The notes below the pieces were generated by a model that was not told where the DNA came from, ran no database searches, and was given only the letters and a program-made list of their open reading frames with translations. Source: Acinetobacter sp. ANC 3903 (GTDB lineage Bacteria > Pseudomonadota > Gammaproteobacteria > Pseudomonadales > Moraxellaceae). Taken from it: DNA of 64,000 nt. The translations under genes and the position numbers were made by a program. The stretch covers positions 147,981 to 211,980 of the forward strand of contig NZ_NEGA01000005.1 of the NCBI RefSeq assembly GCF_002135315.1. The letters are read 5' to 3'. Shown in pieces: positions 28,458 through 36,205 of this stretch (position 1 is its first letter; every line of letters starts with the position of its first letter).

Positions 28458-29867
28458 TTATTTCTTTTGATCGTTATTACCGAACAATGGTCCCATACCG
28501 CCGCCACCGCCAAATTTATTTTGCATGCCACTCAATGACTTCATCATTTTTGCCATACCCGACGGATTGGCAAATTTCTTCATCATTTTAGCCATTTGCG
28601 CATGTTGTTTAATCAGTTTATTGACTTCAACAACTTCCATACCACAACCCGCTGCAATACGTTTTTTACGGCTTGGGTTCATCAGGTCTGGATTACGGCG
28701 CTCTTTAATGGTCATCGACTGGATAATCGCTTCCATTTTTTTCACTTGCTTTTCAGGGTTCGCTTGCGCAATCGCATCTTGAATACCTGAGTTGCTCATG
28801 CCTGGAAGTTTATCCAGAAAGCCCATCATGCCGCCCATTTTGTTCATTTGCTCAAATTGCATCAGCATATCTTCAAAGTTGAAGCTACCGCCTTTTTGCA
28901 ATTTTTTCGCCATTTTTTCGGCTTTTTCTTTGTCGATCTTGCGTTCAACTTCTTCGACCAAAGAAAGTACGTCACCCATGCCCAAGATACGCTGTGCAAT
29001 ACGCTCAGGATGGAATGGCTCTAGAGCATCGAGTTTTTCACCCATACCCAGGAACTTGATTGGCTTGCCGGTAATGGCGCGTACAGAAAGCGCTGCACCA
29101 CCGCGTGCATCACCATCCGTCTTGGTGAGGATCACACCTGTTAAAGGCAAGGCATCATTAAAGGCTTTGGCAGTATTTGCAGCATCCTGACCAGTCATGG
29201 CATCGACCACGAACAGGGTTTCAGTTGGCTTGATGGCTGCGTGAAGCTCTTTAATTTCGTCCATCATGTCGTCATCGACATGCAAACGACCTGCGGTATC
29301 GACAATCAGTACATCAGCAAACTGGATTTTAGCTTGCTCAATGGCACGGGTGGCAATAGTAATTGGTTTTTCATCTGCGCTAGATTCAAAGAAAATCGCG
29401 CCAACTTCACCCGCAACGGTTTGTAGCTGCTTAATCGCTGCAGGACGGTAAACGTCGGCAGAAACCATTGCGACTTTTTTCTTTTGACGCTCTTGTAAGA
29501 AACGTGCAAGTTTTGCTGCAGTCGTAGTTTTACCTGCACCTTGCAAACCAGCAAGAAGTACAACTACAGGAGGTTTTGCAGCAAGGTCAAGGCTTTCGTT
29601 CGCCTCACCCATCATCTTAGTCAATTCGTCATGAACGATTTTGACAAAAGCTTGCCCCGGTGATAACTGAGTCATCACTTCCTGACCCAATGCTTCTTCC
29701 TTAACTTTCGCGATGAACTCACGAGTTACAGGTAACGCAACATCGGCCTCAAGGAGTGCCATACGTACTTCGCGTAACGTATCTTTAATATTGTCTTCGG
29801 TTAGCTGCCCTGAGCCAGTAACATTTCTTAAACTCTGCGTGAGTCGTTCTGTTAAGGTATCAAACAT
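28458..29867 (-). CDS. ffh: signal recognition particle protein Ffh (SRP54)
   Basis: Ffh binds signal sequences of nascent membrane proteins with 4.5S RNA and delivers them to FtsY. The N domain is followed by the G domain with P-loop GLQGAGKTTTAAKLA near residue 106, DTAGRLHVDDDMMDE near 190 and TKTDGDARGGAALS near 247. The C-terminal M domain is methionine-rich (MLMQFEQMNKMGGMMGFLDKL), ending in a Gly/Met-rich tail. The length is 469 residues. It is divergent from the YpjD-like gene, the usual arrangement. Confidence 0.97.
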   Translation of the reverse strand: MFDTLTERLTQSLRNVTGSGQLTEDNIKDTLREVRMALLEADVALPVTREFIAKVKEEALGQEVMTQLSPGQAFVKIVHDELTKMMGEANESLDLAAKPPVVVLLAGLQGAGKTTTAAKLARFLQERQKKKVAMVSADVYRPAAIKQLQTVAGEVGAIFFESSADEKPITIATRAIEQAKIQFADVLIVDTAGRLHVDDDMMDEIKELHAAIKPTETLFVVDAMTGQDAANTAKAFNDALPLTGVILTKTDGDARGGAALSVRAITGKPIKFLGMGEKLDALEPFHPERIAQRILGMGDVLSLVEEVERKIDKEKAEKMAKKLQKGGSFNFEDMLMQFEQMNKMGGMMGFLDKLPGMSNSGIQDAIAQANPEKQVKKMEAIIQSMTIKERRNPDLMNPSRKKRIAAGCGMEVVEVNKLIKQHAQMAKMMKKFANPSGMAKMMKSLSGMQNKFGGGGGMGPLFGNNDQKK

Positions 29868-30005
29868 TGCAAATTCCGCTTAAAATAGCCATGAGCAAAA
29901 AATTGTTTCTTAAAATAGAAAATTTATGCATAGAATGCTATAGGATACTGTAGTTCACATCGAATTTATATAAATGAATATTCATCATCCCAAAAAAGGT
30001 TTGAC

Positions 30006-30812
30006 ATGATCAGTCTCCCCTTGGTTTACACGATCTTAGCATTAATCGCTTATACCACATCTTTCTGGTATCTGTTTATCCACTTAATGTCAAAACGTGA
30101 TCCAAACCATTGGCTTATTGGGCTGGTACTGGGTTTAGGGGTAATGTTGCATGGGGCTGTGCTGTATAGCGATATGCTGACCCCTTTAGGCATCAATTAT
30201 GATGTTTTTGTGCTGATGTCATTTACCTCTGGTCTGATGCTGCTGCTCAGCCTGCTGTTTAGTACCTTTCGTCCCATTTTGGCACTGAATTTACTGGGTA
30301 TTCCTGTTGCTGCAACCGGTCTCATTTTAGGTTTTGCCTTAAGCAAGACCAATCAGGTGATTGAACAGCATTCTTTGGGCCTAGACATTCATATTATTTT
30401 GTCTTTATCCGCTTATGCGGTTCTGTTGATGGCCACCATTCAAGCCGTGATTTTGTGGTTTCAAGACCGTGAATTAAAAAATAAAACCAAAAGACTATGG
30501 GTTAATTTATTACCTTCATTCCAGGCGATGGAATCGTTGCTGTTTGATTTAATTATTACCGGCTTTGTATTACTCACTTTAGCGCTCGGTTTCGGTTTCT
30601 TTACCATTGAAAATTTCTTTGCCCAGCATTTGGCGCATAAAACGGCGTTTAGTATTATTTCCTGGTTTGTTTATGGCTTCCTGTTGATTGGCCATTACCA
30701 GTTTGGCTGGCGCGGTCAGAAAGCGATTCGCTTTACCCTCATTGGTTTTATGCTATTGGCGATTGGTTTTATTGGTTCCAAGTTTGTACTGGAAATGATT
30801 TTGGGTAGGTAA
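30006..30812 (+). CDS. cytochrome c assembly family membrane protein (YpjD/CcsA-like)
   Basis: A 268-residue inner-membrane protein with about eight hydrophobic helices that belongs to the cytochrome c assembly family. The conserved core includes histidines in QHSLGLDIHIILSLSAYAVLLMA and AHKTAFSIISWFVYGFLLIGHYQFGWRGQKA. The family handles haem or helps assemble c-type cytochromes, but the YpjD subgroup found beside ffh has no firm function. It is monocistronic with a terminator at 30890. Confidence 0.85.
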   Translation: MISLPLVYTILALIAYTTSFWYLFIHLMSKRDPNHWLIGLVLGLGVMLHGAVLYSDMLTPLGINYDVFVLMSFTSGLMLLLSLLFSTFRPILALNLLGIPVAATGLILGFALSKTNQVIEQHSLGLDIHIILSLSAYAVLLMATIQAVILWFQDRELKNKTKRLWVNLLPSFQAMESLLFDLIITGFVLLTLALGFGFFTIENFFAQHLAHKTAFSIISWFVYGFLLIGHYQFGWRGQKAIRFTLIGFMLLAIGFIGSKFVLEMILGR

Positions 30813-30843
30813 AGTCTTTTTGTTAAATTTGCCTACTTAAAAG

Positions 30844-30885
30844 CGTGGAACAATGATTAAATAATAAACGTGGAACATGATAAAT
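30844..30885. repeat. short imperfect tandem repeat
   Basis: CGTGGAACAATGATTAAAT is followed 25 bases later by CGTGGAACATGATAAAT, just after the ypjD stop. Significance is unknown. Confidence 0.5.
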
Positions 30886-30889
30886 TATA

Positions 30890-30922
30890 AAAAAAGCTCA
30901 ACCCTTATGGTTTGGGCTTTTA
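30890..30922 (+). terminator. terminator after the YpjD-like gene
   Basis: An imperfect stem AGCTCAA/TTTGGGCT flanked by A and T runs, about 80 bases after the stop codon. Confidence 0.65.
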
Positions 30923-31006
30923 TCTATACAATAAGAAATTGATTTAAATTGAATTTTTAAAAGAATTTCGTATAACGTGGGTTATGTTAATTTTAGAAAA
31001 TCTTAA

Positions 31007-31546
31007 TCATCGATCAAATAAATTATTAATATTTTTCTTCAGAGTAGTAGCAATATTAGGATCAAATCCATCTACTAAAAATCTACTAATTAACCCTTCT
31101 ATTAAAGTATAAATTAGCTCAGATAAATCTTGATGAGCCGCTAATAGGCAATTTTTTGATACTAAATCTTTTATCCACTGCTTATGCTTTTTAGAAACGG
31201 ACATTATATCTTTTTCATTTTGACCAGACTCAGCTACAGCTCTAACAAATAAGCACCCTTTGAAAGATTCTTGTTGAAACCATTCCATGTGCCAATCAAA
31301 AATTTTATTAATTGCATAGATACCTTTTGCAGCTCCAATATATTCAGATAGACTTTTTTTAAATTTTTCATCACGAGCCATAAGTACAGATTTAACTAAC
31401 TGATTTTTATTTTTATAATAAGTATACATAGTCGTTTTTGAACAACCTGATTCATCTCGAATTAAGTCAACACCAACACCAACAAAGCTATTTTCATTAA
31501 ATAATCTTTCCGCTGTATCTAAAATTTTTAATGCTGATTTTGACAT
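31007..31546 (-). CDS. TetR family transcriptional regulator
   Basis: A 179-residue repressor with an N-terminal helix-turn-helix (KILDTAERLFNENSFVGVGVDLIRDESGCSKTTMYTYY, residues about 6-43) and a variable ligand-binding domain. It is divergent from the HPP gene, and a 26-bp perfect palindrome lies between them. It very likely represses itself and that gene. The DNA here is markedly more AT-rich than the flanks, as if acquired. The ATG at 31546 has AGGA eight bases upstream; an ATG three codons earlier is too close to that site. Confidence 0.9.
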   Translation of the reverse strand: MSKSALKILDTAERLFNENSFVGVGVDLIRDESGCSKTTMYTYYKNKNQLVKSVLMARDEKFKKSLSEYIGAAKGIYAINKIFDWHMEWFQQESFKGCLFVRAVAESGQNEKDIMSVSKKHKQWIKDLVSKNCLLAAHQDLSELIYTLIEGLISRFLVDGFDPNIATTLKKNINNLFDR

Positions 31547-31565
31547 CAAAGGCATCCTACAAATA

Positions 31566-31591
31566 AAAATAGTACAGATCTGTACTATTTT
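31566..31591. promoter_or_regulatory. TetR operator, 26-bp perfect palindrome
   Basis: The palindrome is centred on AGTACAGATCTGTACT and extends to five A/T pairs on each side. Its position between divergent tetR and HPP genes, overlapping where the HPP -35 region should be, is typical of a TetR-family operator. Confidence 0.85.
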
Positions 31592-31641
31592 ATTTTATAT
31601 GTATTATGATTTGAAAACAATATTTTAAAGAGCTACCAAAA

Positions 31642-32172
31642 ATGTTTTCAATTTTAGAAGGAAAGGAAAAACTAGCCGTATTTCCGAAAAAAAACGAAAT
31701 TCTAAGAAGCCTAATTGGAGGAACAATAAGTATTTTTCTTTTACTTACACTAACTAAACTAACAGGAAATCTTTATATCATGGCTCCTTTTGGTGCTACT
31801 TGTGTAATTCTTTATGCTGTTTCACAGTCGCCACTAGCACAACCTAGAAATGTTATTTTTGGACATCTTATTTCAGCTTTTATTGGCTTATTTTTTCTCA
31901 AATTTTTTCCTGAATCTAATCTAACCATAGCTTTATCTGTAGGCTGTGCAATTGCCTTAATGCAAGTTTTTAAATGTGTACATCCACCAGCTGGAGCAAA
32001 TCCCTTAGTTATACTTTTAACAGCAAATTCAATTAACTACGAATGGAGTTTTTTAATTTTTCCTGTGTTATTAGGATCTATAGCTTTAGTTTTAATTGCC
32101 ACTCTTGTGAACAATATTAAAAATGATAATAAGTGGCCTCTTTATGGTTTAGGTTTTATTAAAACCAAGTAA
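31642..32172 (+). CDS. HPP family membrane protein
   Basis: A 176-residue integral membrane protein with the family motif CVHPPAGANPLVILL near residues 113-127 and about four membrane helices. HPP proteins in plastids and cyanobacteria have been described as nitrite transporters, but most bacterial members have no known substrate. The gene is preceded by AAAGAG and controlled, by inference, through the palindrome at 31566. It shares the low GC content of the TetR gene. A transporter role under TetR control is plausible but unproven. Confidence 0.85.
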   Translation: MFSILEGKEKLAVFPKKNEILRSLIGGTISIFLLLTLTKLTGNLYIMAPFGATCVILYAVSQSPLAQPRNVIFGHLISAFIGLFFLKFFPESNLTIALSVGCAIALMQVFKCVHPPAGANPLVILLTANSINYEWSFLIFPVLLGSIALVLIATLVNNIKNDNKWPLYGLGFIKTK

Positions 32173-32525
32173 TAAATTGACTGAAGGTTAAATCTATTTA
32201 ACAGAGTGGCACTTATGCGAAACGCAAATGTTAGAAACCATTTAAAGTATCTATATTCTTACCAATTAAAATGTCTAGTCTATGATATACATCAACATCA
32301 TGGATTGAATATGCATTTGAGATGCTGATCAAGATGTCTAACAAAGAGATTTAAATCCTGTTTTTGACTCTTGCAGTTTAAAACAGGACATTTCTACTTA
32401 GGAATAACAATACGAAATATAAGGGTTAAGACCTATCTCACACTACAATATTTCAAAGCCCTTTTTCTAGACAACCCACACAAAAAAACGTATAACACCG
32501 TTTTTCATTTGACAGGTGTCCGACA
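32173..32525. other. intergenic region upstream of dusC
   Basis: These 353 AT-rich bases after the HPP gene contain no gene that I can support. A TTGACA at 32509 is too close to the dusC start to be its -35 box. Confidence 0.5.
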
Positions 32526-33461
32526 TTGAAACTTGTGCTTGCACCCATGGAAGGCTTAACTGACCCCATTATGCGTGATGTACTCACATCCGTAGGGAGC
32601 TTTGACTGGTGTGTGACTGAGTTTATTCGTGTCACGGATTCCGTTCTGCCTGAACATATTTATCATAGTTACTGCCCTGAACTGTTAAACGAGGGCAAGA
32701 CTGCTGCGGGTACACCCGTTCATGTGCAATTTCTGGGAAATAACCCGGAAATGCTGGCTGCCAATGCCATTCGCGCCGTGGAACTGGGTGCTCCAGCCAT
32801 TGACATGAATTTTGGTTGTCCTGCAAAAACGGTCAACCGTCACCGAGGCGGTTCAGTCTTGCTGGATGAACCTGAAGTAGTCCACATGCTGGTTAAGGCT
32901 GTGCGTGATGCAGTACCGAGCCATATACCCGTTTCAGCCAAAATGCGGCTAGGCTATATGGACAGAAACTTCACTTTAGAAAATGCTCATGCCATTGAAG
33001 ATGCTGGAGCAGCCTGGGTTACAGTACATGCACGTACCAAAGCGGAAGGTTATACCCCGCCAGCTTTCTGGGACCAACTGCAACCGATTCGAGAAGCATT
33101 GAACATCAATGTGATTGCCAATGGTGAAATCTGGACCAATGCAGATGCCAAGCAATGTCAGCTTGAATCCGGTTGTGAAGATTTAATGATTGGTCGGGCT
33201 GCTGTAACCACACCAGATATCACGCAATGTATCCGTCAAAATCAAGATGATCCCATGATTACTTGGGACGAGTTATTGGCTTTGCAAAGCCGCTTTTTAA
33301 GTGGACCCTATAAAAAAGAAATTAATATGGTGGGGCGTTATAAACAGTGGCTCGGCATGATGTCCAAGCATTATCCAGAAGCCAAAATGCTGTGGGATGA
33401 AGTAAAACGCATCAAGCAACTGAACGAAATTATTGAAAAGTTGAATCTGCTACAGCATTAA
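32526..33461 (+). CDS. dusC: tRNA-dihydrouridine synthase C
   Basis: DusC is a flavoprotein that reduces uridine in tRNA (U16 in E. coli). The FMN-binding N-terminus LAPMEGLTDPIMRDVL, the catalytic cysteine in MNFGCPAKTVNRHRGGSVLL near residue 98 and VSAKMRLGYMDR are all present. Conserved VIANGEIW and MIGRAAV follow. The 311-residue product must start at TTG (32526), because the first ATG is already within the flavin site; AGGTG lies upstream. It is transcribed alone and ends at a terminator shared with the NERD gene. Confidence 0.93.
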   Translation: MKLVLAPMEGLTDPIMRDVLTSVGSFDWCVTEFIRVTDSVLPEHIYHSYCPELLNEGKTAAGTPVHVQFLGNNPEMLAANAIRAVELGAPAIDMNFGCPAKTVNRHRGGSVLLDEPEVVHMLVKAVRDAVPSHIPVSAKMRLGYMDRNFTLENAHAIEDAGAAWVTVHARTKAEGYTPPAFWDQLQPIREALNINVIANGEIWTNADAKQCQLESGCEDLMIGRAAVTTPDITQCIRQNQDDPMITWDELLALQSRFLSGPYKKEINMVGRYKQWLGMMSKHYPEAKMLWDEVKRIKQLNEIIEKLNLLQH

Positions 33462-33466
33462 AAATA

Positions 33467-33493
33467 AAAGCCTTTGCATATGCAAAGGTTTTT
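33467..33493. terminator. bidirectional terminator between dusC and NERD gene
   Basis: CCTTTGCATATGCAAAGG is a perfect 18-bp palindrome flanked by A and T runs, just after the dusC stop codon. Confidence 0.85.
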
Positions 33494-33497
33494 TTGA

Positions 33498-34157
33498 TCA
33501 AGTTCCCTGCTTACGCTGTTTTAAGTTTTCTACATGTAGGCGATTGGTTTTCCAGGATTTCTCTAAAACTTCTTTTTCAATCCGTAATTGAATCCGTTTC
33601 AGTTTCATCGCAGGAATCACTTCGTCCTGAAAACCTTTAACATAGTCGATCCATGCCGCACCACGAAACACATTACTTGGCATGGCTGTTTTAAATTCAC
33701 TTTCTGGCATAAATACAATCACCGAATGCAAATGTTGCGGTTCAATAATATCGGATAACACATCTTCCAGCACTTTCGTGTGTTTATAATTCTGATGTAA
33801 GGGATTTTGAAATTTATAGCTTTTTTTATAAATCTTTTGTGTCCACATTTTTTGACGTTCACCACCAAAAATCCAGCCGGTATAATTTTTGGTTTCTATC
33901 ACAAAAATACCAAAAGGACTGAGCAGAATATGGTCTATTTGGGTCGTTCCCGATTGCTCATCGGGCAAAGTACAGTCATTTAATAAAATATAACGCGGAT
34001 CTTTCAAATAGAGTTTAACGTGTACAGCTACCGCTAATTCTCCAACTTTCCCTTTAAGAAATGGCTTAAATACCTTAAAAAGAACAGCGGCAGAAAATAA
34101 TAAAATGATCCACCACAACTGTGAAAAAAGCGGTATAAAAATTTGAGAAATATTCAT
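33498..34157 (-). CDS. membrane-anchored NERD domain protein
   Basis: A 219-residue protein with one N-terminal membrane helix (IFIPLFSQLWWIILLFSAAVLF) and a NERD domain with the nuclease-related core TQIDHILLSPFGIFVIETKNYTGWIFG near residues 72-98. It also has conserved KSYKFQNPLHQN. NERD domains resemble Holliday-junction and restriction-type nucleases, but activity has rarely been shown. The gene follows ogt by 52 bases on the same strand and may share its transcript. Confidence 0.85.
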   Translation of the reverse strand: MNISQIFIPLFSQLWWIILLFSAAVLFKVFKPFLKGKVGELAVAVHVKLYLKDPRYILLNDCTLPDEQSGTTQIDHILLSPFGIFVIETKNYTGWIFGGERQKMWTQKIYKKSYKFQNPLHQNYKHTKVLEDVLSDIIEPQHLHSVIVFMPESEFKTAMPSNVFRGAAWIDYVKGFQDEVIPAMKLKRIQLRIEKEVLEKSWKTNRLHVENLKQRKQGT

Positions 34158-34209
34158 TCAATAAAGTTCATATTATATTTTTAATAACAATAACATAAAC
34201 TTATTAAAT

Positions 34210-34689
34210 TCATGAAGATTCTAGTTTCAATAAAATATCTTTATTGTCTAGCCCACCAGCAAAACCCACTAACTTTCCATTCGCACCCACCACCCGATGG
34301 CACGGCGCGATAATCGAAATCGGATTTTTACCATTGGCTGCGCCCACTGCACGTACCGCTTTGACGTTGCCCACCTGTTCGGCAATATCCCGATAACTGC
34401 GGGTTTCTCCAAAGGGAATGGTGAGTAAAGCTTGCCAGACTTTCTGCTGAAATTCAGTTCCTTCAAAATCTAATGGCAAATCAAATTGCTGTCTTTTTCC
34501 AGCAAAATACTCATTTAACTGCTTTTGAGTTTCCAACAAAATAGGATGATTAACCTGTTCGATCAATTCGGCTAAACGTACCCGTTTGGGATTTTCATTT
34601 TCCCAAAGTACAGCAACCAAAGCCGTTTCATGAGCCACCAGTTTTAAAGTACCCACAGGAGAAGCCATTTCCATAAAAGCCAGTTTCAT
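34210..34689 (-). CDS. ogt: methylated-DNA--protein-cysteine methyltransferase
   Basis: Ogt removes methyl groups from O6-methylguanine by irreversible transfer to its own cysteine. The acceptor is in IIAPCHRVVG near residue 128, followed by KLVGFAGGL. The helix-turn-helix FQQKVWQALLTIPFGETRSYRDIAEQVG precedes it. The 159-residue length is that of a stand-alone enzyme without an Ada domain. A strong GGAG site lies before the ATG. It is 47 bases after sugE on the same strand, so the guanidine riboswitch leader may also reach it. Confidence 0.94.
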   Translation of the reverse strand: MKLAFMEMASPVGTLKLVAHETALVAVLWENENPKRVRLAELIEQVNHPILLETQKQLNEYFAGKRQQFDLPLDFEGTEFQQKVWQALLTIPFGETRSYRDIAEQVGNVKAVRAVGAANGKNPISIIAPCHRVVGANGKLVGFAGGLDNKDILLKLESS

Positions 34690-34736
34690 TGTCTTCTCCT
34701 ATAGTGCAATAGTAGTGCAATAAATAAGCGAGATAG

Positions 34737-35054
34737 TTAGGATGATGACAGTTTCATCAACACTAATCCAGAAATAATCAGTACCGCAGCGAGCATACGC
34801 ATGGCCGATGTAGGCTCACCCAAAATAAAAACACCGACCAGAAAAGAACCGACTGCTCCAATCCCGGTCCAGATGGTATAAGCGGTACCGAGAGGTAAAG
34901 TTCGCATGGCATAAGCCAATAAAGCAAAACTTAAAACCATAAAAACTAGGGTAACAATACTCGGTGTTAGACGGGTGAAACCTTCTGAAAGCTTCATGGC
35001 ATAAGCCCAGACAATTTCAAAAACACCTGCTAAAACCAGAACGACCCAAGCCAT
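34737..35054 (-). CDS. sugE: SMR family guanidinium exporter SugE/Gdx
   Basis: A 105-residue four-helix small multidrug resistance protein. The glutamate needed for proton-coupled transport is at residue 13 (GVFEIVWAYAMK). The SugE/Gdx hallmark W-A-x-x-K-x-S-x-G-F-T follows directly. This subgroup exports guanidinium rather than quaternary ammonium compounds. The assignment is strengthened by the guanidine-II riboswitch in its leader. It may be co-transcribed with ogt downstream. Confidence 0.93.
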   Translation of the reverse strand: MAWVVLVLAGVFEIVWAYAMKLSEGFTRLTPSIVTLVFMVLSFALLAYAMRTLPLGTAYTIWTGIGAVGSFLVGVFILGEPTSAMRMLAAVLIISGLVLMKLSSS

Positions 35055-35077
35055 GACGACTATACTCCATAGGATGC

Positions 35078-35150
35078 GAGTCAGGCCGTCCTGACGAATT
35101 TTCTCGGTGCAATACTGATTTGTATTGCATCAAGGGAGGTCGTTCCTCCT
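35078..35150 (-). promoter_or_regulatory. guanidine-II (mini-ykkC) riboswitch upstream of sugE
   Basis: On the minus strand two hairpins carry the diagnostic ACGR loops. The first (35134-35150) has GGAGG/CCTCC with ACGA, plus a bulged A. The second (35080-35095) has GTCAGG/CCTGAC with ACGG. The linker contains its own 8-bp hairpin (35109-35130). The second hairpin lies 25 bases before the sugE ATG, where ligand binding could free the ribosome site. This is a translational-type arrangement known for guanidinium exporters. Confidence 0.88.
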
Positions 35151-35165
35151 GTAACTTATTAGGTA

Positions 35166-35171
35166 ATTATA
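35166..35171 (-). promoter_or_regulatory. -10 box of the sugE promoter
   Basis: A perfect TATAAT on the minus strand would start transcription near 35158, a few bases before the first riboswitch hairpin. The -35 box is poor. Confidence 0.5.
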
Positions 35172-35235
35172 TAATGATTGAGCTAAATAGAACCATATTT
35201 TACATTTTTTGATCAATTGCTCACTTCAAAAATGC

Positions 35236-35275
35236 AAATAAAAATATGACTGGCCTCAACCAGTCGTATTTTTTG
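35236..35275 (-). terminator. terminator after copB
   Basis: An 11-bp stem around GACTGG/CCAGTC with a CCTCAA loop and a T run on the minus strand, starting about 15 bases past the copB stop codon. Confidence 0.8.
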
Positions 35276-35290
35276 GAGCCGCGAATAGGA

Positions 35291-36205
35291 CTAAAATTTA
35301 AAACGGATTCCTGCACCATAGAGCCATTCATTTTCGGAACTTGATTGCTGCTGCCATGCAGTTTCCTCATTGCCCTGACGATAACCATAAGTAAAATCTA
35401 CAAAAGGCATCACTTTTTTATTGATTTCATAGCGGGTTTCCAGACCCAGTTGCGCTGTGCCTAAACCAGTCTTTTGCGCATAGATGGAGTCATCACTCAG
35501 CACCACATTCAGGTTCAGATAAGGTTTGAGAATCAGCTTCTGGGTGAACAGTAAATCACGTTCCGTTTCCAGACTGAATGATACTTGATGATCTTGACCG
35601 AGCAATAAATAGGCATCGGTTTCAAAGAAATACGGCGCCAGTCCATGCAGGCCAAGTACGGCATCTACCTGCTCCTGATCGACTTCCCGGTTTTGGTCAT
35701 TTCGATAACGGAAACCGGCCTGTACATCCCAAAAATCGGCAACATTGCGACTGTACAATACTTTAGCATCATATTCCGCTTGCTGTGATTCAGCATCATC
35801 GGCATGGACTTTGATAAAAACCTTGTTTTCATCCGTCCCGATGCGGGTTTCAAGTTCCGATTTTAAAACTCCGTCTCCATCGTTATTGCGTAACCATCGA
35901 CTTTCAAGCGTGGTTTGTTGGTAAACCTGTCCACCATGCTCTTTGATATGCTCGGCAGATGCAGCATCATTTGAGTTCACATTTTTATCTTGTACAGATG
36001 GTGCCGGTTTAGCTTCAACAGACGTTTGAGTTGCTATCGAAATGGCCTGATGCTGTGAATGGTCGAGTGGAATTTCATCCTGTTGTGGAGTCTGCGCTTC
36101 CGGCATCGACATGGCATGATGCCCTTCATACGCAAAACTTTGTCCAGATAGCAACAGGAATGAGACACTCAATGTGCTCATTGCAAAGAAATTAATGATG
36201 CGCAT
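35291..36205 (-). CDS. copB: copper resistance protein B (outer membrane)
   Basis: CopB is an outer-membrane beta-barrel that works with CopA in copper tolerance. After a signal peptide (MSTLSVSFLLLSGQSFAYEGH) comes a short His/Met-containing stretch. The CopB domain begins QTTLESRWLRNNDGDGVLKSELETRIG and ends in a C-terminal barrel finishing with an aromatic residue (RFKF). The length of 304 residues is normal. It begins inside the last 14 bases of copA after an AAGGAGA site, so it is translated from the same transcript. Confidence 0.93.
   Translation of the reverse strand: MRIINFFAMSTLSVSFLLLSGQSFAYEGHHAMSMPEAQTPQQDEIPLDHSQHQAISIATQTSVEAKPAPSVQDKNVNSNDAASAEHIKEHGGQVYQQTTLESRWLRNNDGDGVLKSELETRIGTDENKVFIKVHADDAESQQAEYDAKVLYSRNVADFWDVQAGFRYRNDQNREVDQEQVDAVLGLHGLAPYFFETDAYLLLGQDHQVSFSLETERDLLFTQKLILKPYLNLNVVLSDDSIYAQKTGLGTAQLGLETRYEINKKVMPFVDFTYGYRQGNEETAWQQQSSSENEWLYGAGIRFKF

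Noticed and set aside
32509..32514. TTGACA before dusC as a -35 box
   Set aside because: It lies only 12 bases before the start codon, so transcription would begin within the gene.
34737..35054. SMR protein as a QacE/EmrE biocide pump
   Set aside because: The SugE/Gdx signature and the guanidine riboswitch point to guanidinium export.
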